A stretch of DNA of 64,000 nucleotides, taken from positions 39,130,819 through 39,194,818 of the forward strand of contig JAPTYO010000008.1 of NCBI GenBank assembly GCA_036873135.1. The letters run 5' to 3'. Shown piece after piece: positions 1-11,789 of the stretch. Both the position numbers and the translations under genes were made by a program. The notes beneath the pieces are model-generated. The model saw only the letters and a list, made by a program, of their open reading frames with translations, was not told the origin of the DNA and searched no databases. This stretch comes from Clarkia xantiana subsp. parviflora (lineage: Eukaryota; Streptophyta; Magnoliopsida; Myrtales; Onagraceae). The stretch's first letter is position 1. The number at the start of each line of letters is the position of its first letter.

Positions 1-497
1 AACGTGTTAAAACGCAAACCCTAAGAGCACTGTTTATGTTAAATTTAAAGTTCGAAAACATTTTGGATTTAAAATTTTACATCCTATTTTATTGAACATT
101 TTTAAAAATTTCAGAGAAATTTAAAAAATTGGTTCGGTCCAATTTAAAATCCGGTTCAAGTCGGTCCGATTTTAGAAATCCGGTTTGGTCCGAAACGGTT
201 CAATAAAATAAGATTGTGGTTTGGTTTATCACTCAAAATGGTTAGGTTAGGTTCATTTTAGTTACCTTGGCCCGACCAGACCCGACTAGGCCGACCCGAT
301 TAAGAAAACCCGGATTGGTTTTACCCGCTCCGGTTTAGCAATTGGACCGGCCCATAAACCCTTGGGTTTTGGCCGAAATATGTCTTTGTGGGCTGAGTAG
401 AGTTTTAAAGTCCACTAAAAACTTAACTTAGCCAACAAGACATATTATTTATTTAAAATAATTTCCAACATTGCTAATATATATACATATATTTCGG

Positions 498-559
<62 letters not shown>

Positions 560-1248
560 CAAGATTCTATCTATAAGATGTAAATTAATCAACAATATAT
601 ATATATAAAATATTCGGAGCATATATATATATATATATTTTATTATTTTCAAATATATCTTTAGGGATTAAAATATGTAGACAATAATATATTTTCTTAA
701 TCTTTTATAGTAACTAAATCTATCAATATATATTATTCCTATCTTTATATATATATATATATATATTGATAGTTAATATCTTTTAGAATATTATATTATG
801 AACCTATCATTATTTCCAACTTATAGATATATAGTTACCTATTAATAAAATTTAAAAATGGCAACATATATCTTTAAATATTTGTGCCGAATTTTTCATT
901 ACTTGGTGTCCAAGAAAATTATTTTTTTTTACCTAAAATGCCCCTAGTAATTTAAGATCAAATCCTAACTTGATGATTAATCCAAAATATGTTCTTGATA
1001 AAACTCATGGTGTTCTTGAAGATCATGAACATCAAACTTAAATTTGAACATGAAAATTCAGTTTTGATCTATAAAAACATGTAAATTTTGAAAATTTTAA
1101 GTTTTTAAAGATCAAACACATGAAATTTACTTAAAAATTTCGGATTACTCATGGTGTTCACGAACATGAAAATTTCGGATTTTTGAAAAACTCAAGAACA
1201 TCCGTTTATCAAAAAATTAAGAGCTCCTAACACAGGCTCTGATATCAC
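1..1248 (-). mobile_element. Copia-A 5' leader (minus strand), runs out of window
   Basis: AT-rich non-coding sequence directly downstream, on the minus strand, of the primer binding site and LTR at 1236-1823. It has the same layout as the plus-strand leader at 9785-11789: a stretch rich in CCGGTTCGGTCC-type motifs (about 120-330), long TA runs (about 505-555), then AT-rich DNA next to the primer site. The short reading frames here translate TA runs and are not genes. The element's gag would lie to the left, outside the window. Confidence 0.75.
1236..1247 (-). other. Primer binding site of minus-strand Copia-A
   Basis: On the minus strand this reads TGATATCAGAGC, one base from the initiator-tRNA-Met primer site TGGTATCAGAGC seen at 9773-9784. 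It sits one base inside the LTR end, which makes the LTR at 1249-1823 a 5' LTR and fixes the element's orientation. Confidence 0.8.
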
Positions 1249-1823
1249 TGTTGGATTACGGGGACGTAATACTACGGAATGCTAAACGTTTACATGCAAG
1301 TAATCTAACTACGCAGCGGAATAGTGTACACATACCTTTTAGCTTTCCAGCCCAAGAACGTCGTGGAGGGAGTTCTGATCCTCCGGTCGGAACCACGTAC
1401 AAGTTCTTCGTAAGAAGAAGTCCTACGCGGTGTAAGCTCCACAACAAAGCCTCTGATCGATTCTTCAACGGGGACAGAACCTCGGACTAAGATGTGCCGA
1501 AAATCTCAACTATGGGGGTGAGAGGGTTTCTCTCAAGTTCCTCAATTGAGGTACTTCTTAATATGAATGATGTTTAAACCCCTTAGGTGAGTCCCCTATA
1601 TATAGAATTGGTGGAGTGGACAAAAGTCCACTCCAACCAATGTGGGACTAGTTTCGACCGAACCTATGCTATTAAGGGGGAGGCCCAATTTTGGGCCTCC
1701 CATGTCAATTAGGGATTGGGTTTGGCCCAACTAGCCTAATGTGACAATTACCTAATTAACTTAGGTAATTTCCTTAGCATTAACAGGCTACCAATTACGA
1801 CGCCACGTCACCATATGCTAACA
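1249..1823 (-). repeat. Copia-A 5' LTR (minus strand)
   Basis: A 575-bp LTR that on the minus strand starts TGTTAGCATATGG and ends ATCCAACA. It matches the plus-strand LTRs at 9170-9771 and 24899-25501, including the conserved GTCCACTTT blocks and the region before the end with the TCTAACAAGAA-type motif. It abuts the pol relic at 1824, so this element probably inserted into that relic. The left end of the element is outside the window, so no target duplication can be tested. Confidence 0.8.
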
Positions 1824-3290
1824 TAGACCGCCTCTATGAAAGCCAATTCACTATGGTTTTTGGTTGATTTTCCTACTAACCGCGGAGCAATAGGTGCCAA
1901 GTGAGTTCTGAAATTGAAACTCACTGCTGATGGAGCTATCGAGCGATACAAAGCTCGACTTGTTGCGAAAGGATATACCCAACTTCATGGAGTGGACTTT
2001 GATGAGACATACTCACCTACTGTGCGTTACACCACAGTACGGGCCATTTTGGCTTTGGTTGCAAGGCTCGATCTGGAGCCGCACCGAATGGATGTTAAGA
2101 CTGCATTCCTCCATGGTAACCTCGAGGAAGAGATCTATATGGAGCAGCCTGAGGGTTTCATCTCCTGGAAACGAACGTAAAGTTTGTAAACTCCAAAGAT
2201 CTATTTACGGTCTTAAACAGTCATCCCGGCAATGGTACCGCGGATTCCACGAGGAAATCATTGGAAATGGATGAGTGAATCTTCACGAGGATCCATGCGT
2301 GTACACGAAGACTTCCGAGTCTAAATACGTCATCTTGACATTATATGTCGATGACATATTAATTGCTGCAAATGATGTGAGTTACATGAATGAACCAAAG
2401 TCCTGGCTAGCATCTGTATTTGAGATGAAAGAAATGGTAAAGCCACGTACATCCTAGGCATTAAGATTGCTAGGAATCAGGCTCCTTGAAAACTATGTCT
2501 ATCTCAAGAATTATATATCAACAAGTTGTCGAAAAGGTTTCGACTATAGGATGTGTAGCCCGTGGATACGCCGTTTGCACTCGGGTGCGCGCTGTCGAAG
2601 CGTGATGGCCCGAAGAACCCGGCTGAGCTTGAACAGATTAAAAGTGCAGAATGTATGGTTGGCAGCTTAATGTATGCCATGCAATGCACTCGTCCAAACA
2701 TCTGTTACGCCGTGGGCCTAGTAGCAGAACTCAACATCTAAAGGCTATGAAACGAATAATTCTATACCTGAAAGGTACAACCGACTACACTCCGTGCTAT
2801 GAGGGTGGAAAACTAGAATTGTTAGGATTCAGTGACGCCGACCACGGTGGCGATCCGGATGATCGTAAGTCCACCTCAGAGGGAGTATTCCTCCTTGCTA
2901 ATGCCGCCATTTCATGGATGAGCAAGAAGCAAACCTGTGTCGCGCTGTCAATGATGGAATCCGAATTCATGGCACTCTCTAAGAATGCAGAAAGAAGCGG
3001 TCTGGCTTAATAGGCTCTTAACTGCGTTGCTTGGCGTTAAGGACGGGAGTAAACCTGTAAAAGTATACTCGGACAGTCAAGAAATTGCAGCAGTTAAGAA
3101 CCCCAAGTACCATAGCAGAACGAAACACAGTGATATAAAATATAATTATGCTAAGAACATGGTTGAGGACAAAGTAATCACATTAGAATACTTTACTACT
3201 GAAAGCATGATGGCCGATCGATTAACTAAACTTTTACGCAGGGATGTCTTCGAAAAGCATGTTAAAATGCTCGGACTGTATAGGGTTTAA
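1824..3290 (+). pseudogene. Copia-A reverse transcriptase-RNase H relic
   Basis: The C-terminal half of a Ty1-copia pol polyprotein, broken by several frameshifts and stops. From the left one reads the RT start ([14 protein letters not shown] at 1947-1989, [17 protein letters not shown]), a frame change near 2165, SIYGLKQSSRQWY, and the catalytic box LYVDD near 2341. RNase H follows from about 2820 (SDADHGGDPDDRKSTSEG), then another frame change near 2985, SDSQEIAAVKNPKYHSRTKH and a stop at 3288-3290. Gag, protease and integrase are missing because the copy is cut on the left by the minus-strand LTR. The parallel relic at 23446-23763 shares the RNase H end and the following UTR. It cannot be functional. 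Confidence 0.9.
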
Positions 3291-4388
3291 GTAGCTTGTA
3301 TTGTGACTACAACTTTTGAAACTTTACTAAGAGAATTTAAATTTGAGTTTATGATTTTTACGACGTCATATTGTTTAAAATTTCATCGGATTTTTACGAT
3401 CTATAAACTAGTCGTAGGAGGGATAACCTCCAGAATAAAATAATGTCGAATGTGGGCCAAGCCTCGTCACACAGGCTCGGCTGTCTTGACAGAGAGACGG
3501 ATCTCCATTAGATCAAGACTGGCTAAGAACCATGGTGGCAAACCTGGTTAAGCAGAACGATCATTTGGCTTACGGAGTAACACGATATGATCTAAGTTCT
3601 GCAGATCGCCGTTACGAACTATGTTCTTAATAAAACTACATCCAGGGTCAGATGACGAATCTGCGATAGCATATGACATTTCCCACTTCCTGACTAAACT
3701 AAGGTTATGCTATCGACGCTTGCTTCATATTACGCGTGCCATGTTCGACTACGGGGTTAGGCTTGGTTGTGGTAGATAGAATCCATGATATTCAGATGGA
3801 CACAAACTTCTTCACCTTGAGCGTGTGGCTGATCCAGGATGCTATATGAAGAAGTATCCAAAGTATCCTCACGGACTCAGAACTCATACCTAAGGTCAGG
3901 CTCAATCTTCGCCTCCTGGCGCACGAACGCAGTGCTGAACAAAAAGGCCTAGTGACCACGTCATTGGAAACCGGTTGGGTTTGACTTAGGGTATGAGCGA
4001 TGGGGATGGTCAAGTACACCTGTTATTCTCCGACTCTTGTATTCACTAGGTGGCCACCAACCTGACATTAGTTGAAAGGTTGTGAATACTTGTACGGGTG
4101 CCTCGAAGGAGTATTCTTATGTGGAAACTGGGAAATTGGATAATGATTGTTGACCTACGATACAACGCATCACTTTTATTTTCACAGGTTGATTAGACTT
4201 GGGGAATCAACGTTCCGCGGGCGCTATAACACTCCTAACAGATAAGTAGCATATGCCCGTCATGTCCTCCGGTCGCACGACAAACCTCGTATGAACTATT
4301 CGGAGCAGGGATTGGATCGAAGACCAAATGCTGATGTGTTGAACAACAACATATTAATAGTCACCATCCCATTCCGGCGAGTGGGAGC
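3291..4388 (+). mobile_element. Copia-A 3' untranslated region and polypurine tract
   Basis: About 1.1 kb between the RNase H stop and the 3' LTR. It has no convincing reading frame and is clearly related to 23764-24898, for example in the blocks around 3660-3760, 3850-3990 and 4030-4120. It ends with the purine-rich GTGGGAGC directly before the LTR, which is the expected plus-strand primer. Such a long 3' UTR seems to be a family feature since both copies have it. Confidence 0.75.
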
Positions 4389-4966
4389 TGTTAGCATTTG
4401 TAGAATGGGCCGCCGTAATTGGGAGCCCGTTAATAAAGTCCATGTATCTAAGAAATTCAATAAAGTCACATTAGGGATTTTGGGCTAGGCCTAAAATCCC
4501 AATTGACATGGGAGGCCCAAATATTGGGCCTTCCTATAGCATGGCTGACCGAATATTACTAGAGGGGTAAAGTGAAATTTTGTCCACTTTACTCCTCTTA
4601 TAAATATGGACCTAAGGTTGGGTTTTCATAATTCTATTCTCTTCTCCTAAGTGGTGAGATTAAAAGAAAACCCTTTTCCCCTAAAACCTCTAGTTCGGCC
4701 AAACCTATAGCAACACCAAGGAGGTGACAAATTGCGTCGAGCAATTTACTCCAAGAGATCCATTACGCGAAGAATTGACTAAGGCTTTGCTGTGAGGCAT
4801 AATCCGGATAGGGCTTCTCTAACAGGAACCTCTACCGGAACCGTCCGGTGGATCGAGAACTCCCCTCAACGGTCCTGGGCTACAGGAAACATTGTAGGTA
4901 TGTGAACCTTATTCCGCTGCGTATTAGTTACCAAGCACGTATCTAGGGTTTTGTTTCCATAGTATT
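4389..4966 (+). repeat. Copia-A 3' LTR, 3'-truncated
   Basis: Begins TGTTAGCATTTG right after the polypurine tract and follows the Copia-A LTR to its last few tens of bases, where it is cut by the Gypsy-D LTR at 4967. It is noticeably diverged from the LTRs at 9170 and 24899, so this is an older member of the family. Confidence 0.75.
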
Positions 4967-5719
4967 TGATGGATATACACTAAATTTGGACCCGTTTTCA
5001 TTCGAATTGTATTATTTTAGTAACCCCACGAACGATTGCAAATCGAAACTTTGACCCGAACACGTCACCCGCGGCAAAACGGTCCGAACGGGAAAAAAAC
5101 ACCTGTTCTGACACGTTGCTGGTCCAATCTCACCTAGGCGAGATCGGACCTAATGGTCTGATCTCAAACCCTTGGGGGTCGGACTTTCAGTCTGACCCCG
5201 AAGGTCCCGACACACTTCCGAGAACGCAATATTCCCGCCCAAGGGGTGTGCACGACATCCGGAACACTGTCGTCCAAACCGCCCCTCGTGGCGACCCGAC
5301 CTCATTTTGCACATCCCACCCTTATAAAATACCACGAACTCTCCCATGCTTGCTAAGGATCTAATCCCTCTTTTTAATTAAGCTCAGGGTTAACAGTGTC
5401 ATTAATCGCCTTAATCTCCTTTGAGTCTATATATAGGACCCAACCTCCTTTCATTTGTGGACTTGATGTAACTTGAAATACTTGAGCTCTTCCTTCTCTC
5501 TACTTTCTCTCTCTAAGATATATACTAATTTAGGCATCAGAGAGGGTTCGCCGCACCCACAGCTTACCCCTCGTGCAGGCTCGCAAGGAGACGGACCGCG
5601 AGGGAAACAGAAGAAAACGGATTGCGAGAGAAGGGAATCGGACCGCGAAGAAAGGAAATTCACCCGTGAGAGTCTCATTCAGATCGACATCCCGTCAACC
5701 TGATACACACGTCATAACA
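4967..5719 (+). repeat. Gypsy-D 5' LTR
   Basis: A 753-bp LTR starting TGATGGATATAC and ending CATAACA, followed at once by a primer-site-like sequence. A TATA motif, TATATATAGG, is at 5428-5437. The same LTR recurs at 45041-45803 (763 bp, complete) and, truncated, at 36294-36466. It lies inside the Copia-A LTR to its left. Confidence 0.85.
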
Positions 5720-5737
5720 CTTGGAGCCGTTTGTGGG
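5720..5737 (+). other. Gypsy-D primer binding site
   Basis: CTTGGAGCCGTTTGTGGG directly follows the LTR. It resembles the TTGGCGCCGTCTGTGGG site of Gypsy-E at 57635-57651 and other plant Ty3-gypsy primer sites. I cannot assign the exact tRNA. Confidence 0.65.
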
Positions 5738-5771
5738 TTTTGAACAAACAAGATAGGCTATCACGAGATCA

Positions 5772-7868
5772 ATGGCAAACAGTCAGCAATCATGGGAGGA
5801 TCATCCTCCCGAAGACATTCCACCAACAACCAACCAAGAAAGACCACCTGTCCCCCCGACCCGACATCCAACGTCATAAGCACCGCAGACAACCCAAGGA
5901 GGACCATCACGCCCAGCTGGGGCTCAGTCTTCCACAGCGTCAACACCAATGACAGGCCAACGACCACAAGGACAAGGAACACAACAGGGCATACCACCCC
6001 AGGCATTCCAATACACTGCACCCCCACAAGGATACCATTACAGAATGCATTCTCAGGAATACCCGTATGGAATGCCATCTCAAAACATGCATGCATACCA
6101 TCAGCGCGCTCACACAGCCAATCCCAGACTAATGTATTCATAGAGAGCACAGAAAGTGGTTCCGGGATTCATGTTAGCGCTAGATGACTTGTTGGCATAC
6201 AGGGAGGCTGTAAGGAACAGACAAGAGAGGCAACAACAACAAATGGAGCAATACCCACGCGCTCCGATGGGACAGCATGAAAGTCAGAGAAGAAACGAAA
6301 AAATGCCACCTCTAATGGGAAGGCACCGGTCTTCTCCTCCAAGGAAACAACAAAACCAAGCGTCGTAGGGCGCATGGACGTATAACCCACTGAGAGAAAA
6401 TCCACAGCCCCAGCAACAGAGGGGTCAAAAATTTCAACAACCTCCCCAGCATGTGTATCCACAGTATGAGTATAGCCCGTACAACCAAGGATACCAGGGA
6501 CGCAGCACCCCCGCAAGCCCTATTGTTAGATATGGCATGCCTCAAAGGAATTATAGCTCATCGCCAATGATACTGACACAAGAGGAAGTAGAATCTATGA
6601 TAACGAGGAAGATAAACAAATCCAAGACAAAGGTGATGCACAACCTGAGCGACAATGCCACTCACCCCTTTACAAGGGAGATAGTACTCAACCGAGTTCT
6701 GGATTTGTTAAACACGATAAAGATCGAAAAGTACAATGGAAAAGGCGATCCCCTAGAGCACATACAGCAGCACGAGGCATCTCTTCTAGGAAGGACAAGC
6801 GATGACCGACACACTGCGCTTTTGTTCCCAAACACCCTTTCATGGATGGCATCCCATTGGTTCTTTGGCCTACCTAATGAAAGCGTTCCCTCGTGGTCAT
6901 ATCTAAATTCCAAGTTCCTCCAGAGATACTTGGGAGAACAAAAATTACTAAAGGGGACGAATTCAATCGACGATGTCAAGCAAGAGAATGATGAATCATT
7001 GGCAAGCTATTACACCAGGTTCAATCAAAACTTGGAAGACATACAAGGAGACATGACAGAAAGAGAAATAGTTAGAGCCTTCATAAGGAATCTGGGATGC
7101 TTTGGTTCAACTTTAGCTAAAAAGATGGCCAAAAAGCCTGCAAGCAATTTGGAAGAGCTGGCAGCAAGGGTGAAAACCCAAATAGACCTGTAAAGGCATA
7201 GAACGAACAAAAAGGCAAATATTCAAGCTTCGAAGGAAGAGAACGCAAAACCAAACAAAGGTAAACCACCCCAAGTGCCTCAACCCATCAGACAAAATGA
7301 CTGGCACCCTCCTCAGGTGAGGAATCAACCAGGAGATTTCCAAAGGGCAAGGGACGTCAATGTTATCAAGTTTGTGCCACTGAATGCACCGCCAACAGTC
7401 GTTCTAAAAGAGATGAGGTACCTAAAGATCTGGACACCTCTGGCAAGGTGGAGAAACCCAATGGTTGGGAATGAGAAAGATAAATGGTGTGATAACCATG
7501 AGGTGCACGGCTATGAAACTAATGATTGCTTTAGATTGAAGTTAAGCATTAACAACGCATTACAAAGAGGTGAGCTGAAGCAATTCATCGATCACGGGGG
7601 CAATAGCGCACCCGCAAAACTTACAGCCAAAGAGAAAGGAAAAGAGAAGGTTGAATACAATCTTCTTCTTAACAAGAGAAGACCAATAAATATGATTCAT
7701 GGCGGAGAAGGAGCAGGTGGTTCAACAGGAAATGCAAGAGAGGTTTATTCCTCCAAGATCAACTTCACGCCAAAATGGAGGAAAAGGCCAAGAGAAGAGG
7801 AAGAGATGGTGATTGATTTTCTGAAAAGGATAAGAGCCACATTGTCTTTCCACACGATGATGCTTTAA
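5772..7868 (+). pseudogene. gag: Gypsy-D gag, with in-frame stops
   Basis: One reading frame from ATG 5772 to TAA 7866-7868 carries a plant Ty3-gypsy Gag, interrupted by stops near 5877, 6141, 6366 and 7191. The N-terminal third is Gln/Pro-rich and low in complexity. The retrotransposon gag domain lies at about 6690-7190 (YNGKGDPLEH, MASHWFFGL, LASYYTRFN, IVRAFIRNLG). A zinc-binding motif of the WCDNHEVHGYETNDC type is at about 7486-7530. The gag frame and the protease frame differ, with an indel near 7810-7820. Several in-frame stops at Gln-rich places suggest point decay, not a programmed readthrough. Confidence 0.85.
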
Positions 7869-8845
7869 TGATAACTCTTAACATAAAAAATTTCGATGTA
7901 AAGAGGATATTGGTAGATGGAGGAAGCTCATCCGACATACTGCAAATTCAAGTGCTTGAAGAAATTGGAAAGAAAAAGATGGATCTCAGACCAGTGAACT
8001 TCCCCCTTGTTGGCTTCTCGGGTGCAACAAGCTATCCATTGGGAATGATCACCCTAACAGTGACTCTGGGACAGGGATGGACACAAATAAAGATAAACGT
8101 GAACTTTGTGGTCGTAGAAAGTCTAGGAGCCTACAATGGGATCTTGGGTAGAACTACAATCAACCCTTACGAGATAGTGCCATCAACGGTACATCAAAAA
8201 ATGAAGTTCATAATAGAAAACAGGATAGGTGAACTCCTAGGAGACCAGCGTACTGCAAGACAATGCTATGTCAACACCATAAGACGTAAGTCACAACAGT
8301 CTGACGCCATTGCAATGGTGACGACAGGCAAGGCTAAGATTGACAGGTCTTTGCAAAAAGGACAGAAGCAACAAGTGGTGAAGATGATAAATGTTGGAGT
8401 TACAGACCGTTTGAGCGAGCATATTTTTAGGAACTTTGGAAGGGAAGCAGGAGATGGTAAGGTTGTAAAGGTTACAAGCATACCCTGGCAACCAAACATA
8501 GAACAACGGAGAAGAACGAGACAGTCTATAGAATGGGGATTCAGGTATATCACTGACATCCGACAGATGCCGGGAGAACCAACTTCGAACTACTTCGAGA
8601 GGTTTGTAAGATATGGTGCCACAGTAGAGGCAACCAAAAGAGAAGCGGTAAAGGCATTCTTCAGGAACATGAATTCAACATCCATAGAAGCTTTCAGAGG
8701 ATCATACGGAGTGGTAATGACAAACACGATGAGTGATCTCAAGGCAAAGCTGGAAGATGCAATTGCCAAGGAAAGGAGACAGCGAGGAGGAAAAGCTGAA
8801 GAAAATGATGAAGAACTCAAAGAAAAAGAAGGAGAGTCAACGTGA
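7815..8845 (+). pseudogene. Gypsy-D protease joined to a second gag-like segment
   Basis: From about 7815 the frame reads FSEKDKSHIVFPHDDAL, then an aspartic protease domain with ILVDGGSSSDIL (about 7906-7941), where the D-x-GSS triad is typical of plant gypsy proteases, and GILGRTTIN about 8140. After ARQCY (about 8260) one expects reverse transcriptase. Instead the open frame runs on into sequence resembling the C-terminal half of a gag domain (NYFERFVRYGA, REAVKAFFRNMN, LKAKLEDAIAKERR) and stops at 8845. RT, RNase H and integrase are absent. The order gag, protease, gag-like is abnormal. Confidence 0.75.
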
Positions 8846-8851
8846 GGAGGG

Positions 8852-9169
8852 GTGAACTTTAACTTCACACCTCTCAATGCCAAGATTGATGAGTTGTACA
8901 AGGATGTTCTGATCAATGAGCTACCACCCTACAAAGGGGAAAGAAGAGCTTTTGTGGGAAAAGATGCTAAGGGATGGTGTGACTACCATGAGACTTGGGG
9001 GCATACGACAAACAATTGCTTGGTGTTGAAGATTGAAGTTGAGGAAATGATCCACAAATGAGAACTCGAGGGCTACATAGCCTTTGAGAAAGACATTCGC
9101 AATCGAGGCGCTCCCCTTGACAACGAAAGCTATATCCTTGGATTTATCTTTCGTCTGTAGCATATCTAC
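8852..9169 (+). pseudogene. Second gag C-terminal relic in Gypsy-D
   Basis: Open from 8852 to the stop at 9061, then continuing after that stop. It encodes NFTPLNAKIDELYK and a zinc motif WCDYHETWGHTTNNC (about 8976-9020), followed by a KIEVEEMIHK segment. It aligns with the zinc-motif region of the first gag at about 7370-7590 (FVPLNAP, WCDNHEVHGYETNDC). It is therefore a second, diverged copy of the gag C-terminus. It is cut at 9169 by the Copia-A LTR. Confidence 0.7.
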
Positions 9170-9771
9170 TGTAAGCATATGGTAATTGGGCGCCGTAATT
9201 GGTAGCCCATAATATGTATAGTTTACCTAATGAACTTGGGTAAATGTCACATAAGGTAATTGGGCTAGACCCAAATCCCAATTGACATGGGAGGCCCAAA
9301 ATTGGGCCTCCCCAAATACATAGTCCGGCCGAAAGTTTATGGTGGGGGTAAAGTGGACTTTTGTCCACTTTACTCCTCCTATAAATAAGAGGTGTTAGGG
9401 GATTTTTAGGGTTAATCACAATTCCCTCATCAGAGTGTTTTAGAGAGAAAAACCCTCCCCGCTAACACCTAGTTCGGCCGAACCATATCCCTCACCAAGG
9501 GTGTGCCAAATTGCCTTCGAGCAAACTCTCCAGAGATCTGTCCCCGTGCCAAGAATCGATCAGAGGCTTTTCTGTGGAGCTTGCACCACGTAAGGCTTCT
9601 CTAACAAGAATCTCTACGGGTCCCGACCGGAGGATCGTGAGCTCCCTCCTGAGAAGATATTGGGTCTACGGATCACCTTAAAGGTATGTGTGAAACTTCC
9701 GCTGCGTAATTCCAATTACTAGCATGTACCTTGTTTAAGTATCCGTAGTGATTACTCCCCGTAATCTAACA
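9170..9771 (+). repeat. Copia-A 5' LTR
   Basis: A 602-bp LTR starting TGTAAGCATATGG and ending TCTAACA, next to an initiator-Met primer site. A TATA motif CTATAAATAAG is at about 9379-9389. It is colinear with the LTR at 24899-25501, with differences scattered throughout and by eye low-to-mid 90s percent identity. The 5 bp on its left do not match the 5 bp right of 25501, so pairing the two LTRs rests on the internal order, not on a target duplication. Confidence 0.85.
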
Positions 9772-9772
9772 G

Positions 9773-9784
9773 TGGTATCAGAGC
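9773..9784 (+). other. Copia-A primer binding site
   Basis: TGGTATCAGAGC, the usual plant Ty1-copia site complementary to the 3' end of initiator tRNA-Met, one base after the LTR end. Confidence 0.9.
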
Positions 9785-11789
9785 CTGTGTTAGGAGTTCA
9801 TGATTTTGATAAATTGGTATTCTTGAAAATTTAAACAAAAAACGAAAATTTTAAATAGAAATTATTTAAATTTTCGATTTTTATGGTTGTTGGTAAAACT
9901 GAAATTTTCATGATTTTCTTGGTTAATTTGATGTTCATGATCTTCAACAAAAGTGTAATATTTATCAAAATAAAAAATTGGATTGTAGATCTTATTAAAA
10001 TTTGATCTTAAAATTTGACCACTTGTTCCCAAATATGTGTTTGTGCCGAAAATCCTAGGTAATTTACAAGGTAAAATTTTAAATTTTTTAAACACCAAGG
10101 GACAAAATTTTCGGCAACTATATCAAAATAATATTGTTAACCATATTTAATTTTTTAATTAAGGTAACAATATATCTATAATTGGGAACGTTAGGATAGA
10201 TTCACCTAACTATATAGAAATATATATATCACTATCAATATATCCAATATTTAATAGGGATAAATATATTATTGATACATTTTATTGACTAAAAGATTGA
10301 GAAAATATATTGTCAGTATATTTGTCACCATATTTAAGATATTGACTATATAATATATATATATATATTGACTATATAATATTGGAAATTATTTTATATA
10401 ATTGATGTTACTTGGTGGTTAAGTTAATTATTTTTGGACTTTAAAACCCTACTTGGGCCACAAGTAAAAATTTCGGCCCAACCTTTAAAATTTTAATTAT
10501 TGGACCGGTCCAATATATTAAACCGGGACAAATTTAAATCGAATTAGGATTTCTCAATCAGTTCGACCTTATCGGGTCGGGTCGAACCGGGGTAATTAAG
10601 TGGATCTAACCGAACCGGTTTTGTGTGTTGAACCGAACCATACCCTATTTTATTGGACTGGTTCGGACCGAACCAGATTTTAAAATTTAAAACCGGACCG
10701 AGCCGAACCGGATTTACTTGACCGAACCGAACCGGATTTTCCGGATCGGGCCGAACCAGATTTTCTGAACCGGACCAAACCGAACCGAAATTGGTTGAAC
10801 CGAAATGATTTTCAAAACCGAATTCAAGTCAATTAAATAAAATAGGGTGGTCAAGTTTTAAAATCCAAATGTTTTTTAACCTCTAAATGGACTACACAGT
10901 GCTAATAGGGTTGCTAACCTTTATGCCATGTTTCGATTATGGGGATGGATCTCGGAGATACATGTTTTTTGGACTTAATTAATTAGAGGGCTGAACTGCA
11001 ATTGTTTATTATTCAATATATATTAATGCATGATTAGAAATGTTGTCTTGACTTGGTCAAGCTAGCAGGATATTGCATGTTGTGGGCGGAACACTGGTTA
11101 AATATATGGAATGTGCACTAGGATAGACATGTTGTGATGGTTGTAAATGCCTATGATTCATGTCTAGAATGTTGTGTAATTGAATATAAGCATGAATTGA
11201 AAATCAGCCCCTAATGTTTAAAATTATTTTAAAACCGAAAACCAGTCGCCAAATATGTATGATTGTTGTGGAATTTTCATGTTTGACACGTATTCTAGAA
11301 TGTTGAGGATGTAGTTGCATTTAGTAATTTACATGGAAGTAGAATTATATATGCAAGCATGAGTTCCTCGGAACATTAGACGCATGACGCGTAAGTATGA
11401 GTGTGATTTTTTTGATGAATGTTACTTGCGTATGATAATTTACATGGTTAGTAGAATTATATATGCATGAGTAAATTCATCGGAATATTTTCCAAAATAC
11501 AAAGGGTCTTGGGAAAGACAAGATCGGGTATGCTAGAATGTTTTTATTCGCCAAGATCGGTAATTTGCGAATAAAACTGTTTTAAAAGACTGATCTATTG
11601 GATTGAAAACGACGATAATGTGAACTCTTACACAGCCATCTTCCATTGGTTTACTGGTGGTCGGTTGGTTTAGATGACTGAGCAATCATTATTTGTCGGA
11701 TTCAATCTTAATAGATATCTGATGTATGCAATTATTTCTCAAAATGTTATTGTATACCTAATTTTTGCATGATTATCAAAGTGTTAGCA
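9785..11789 (+). mobile_element. Copia-A 5' leader with ACCGAACCGG repeats
   Basis: About 2 kb of non-coding leader between the primer site and gag. It is AT-rich to about 10480, with TA runs near 10340-10380. From about 10490 to 10830 it carries many irregular repeats of ACCGAACC and CCGGATTTT type. Similar repeats occur in the other two Copia-A leaders (about 120-330 and 36940-37150). No reading frame here looks like a protein. Such a long leader before gag is unusual for copia elements. Confidence 0.7.

Noticed and set aside
449..652. 67-codon minus-strand frame
   Set aside because: It is a translation of TA microsatellite (IYIYIY); no protein composition.
1251..1490. Overlapping frames on both strands in 1251-1490
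   Set aside because: They lie wholly inside the Copia-A LTR and mirror each other.
3792..4019. 75-codon minus-strand frame in the Copia-A 3' UTR
   Set aside because: The parallel UTR at 23764-24898 does not keep it open, and no domain is seen.
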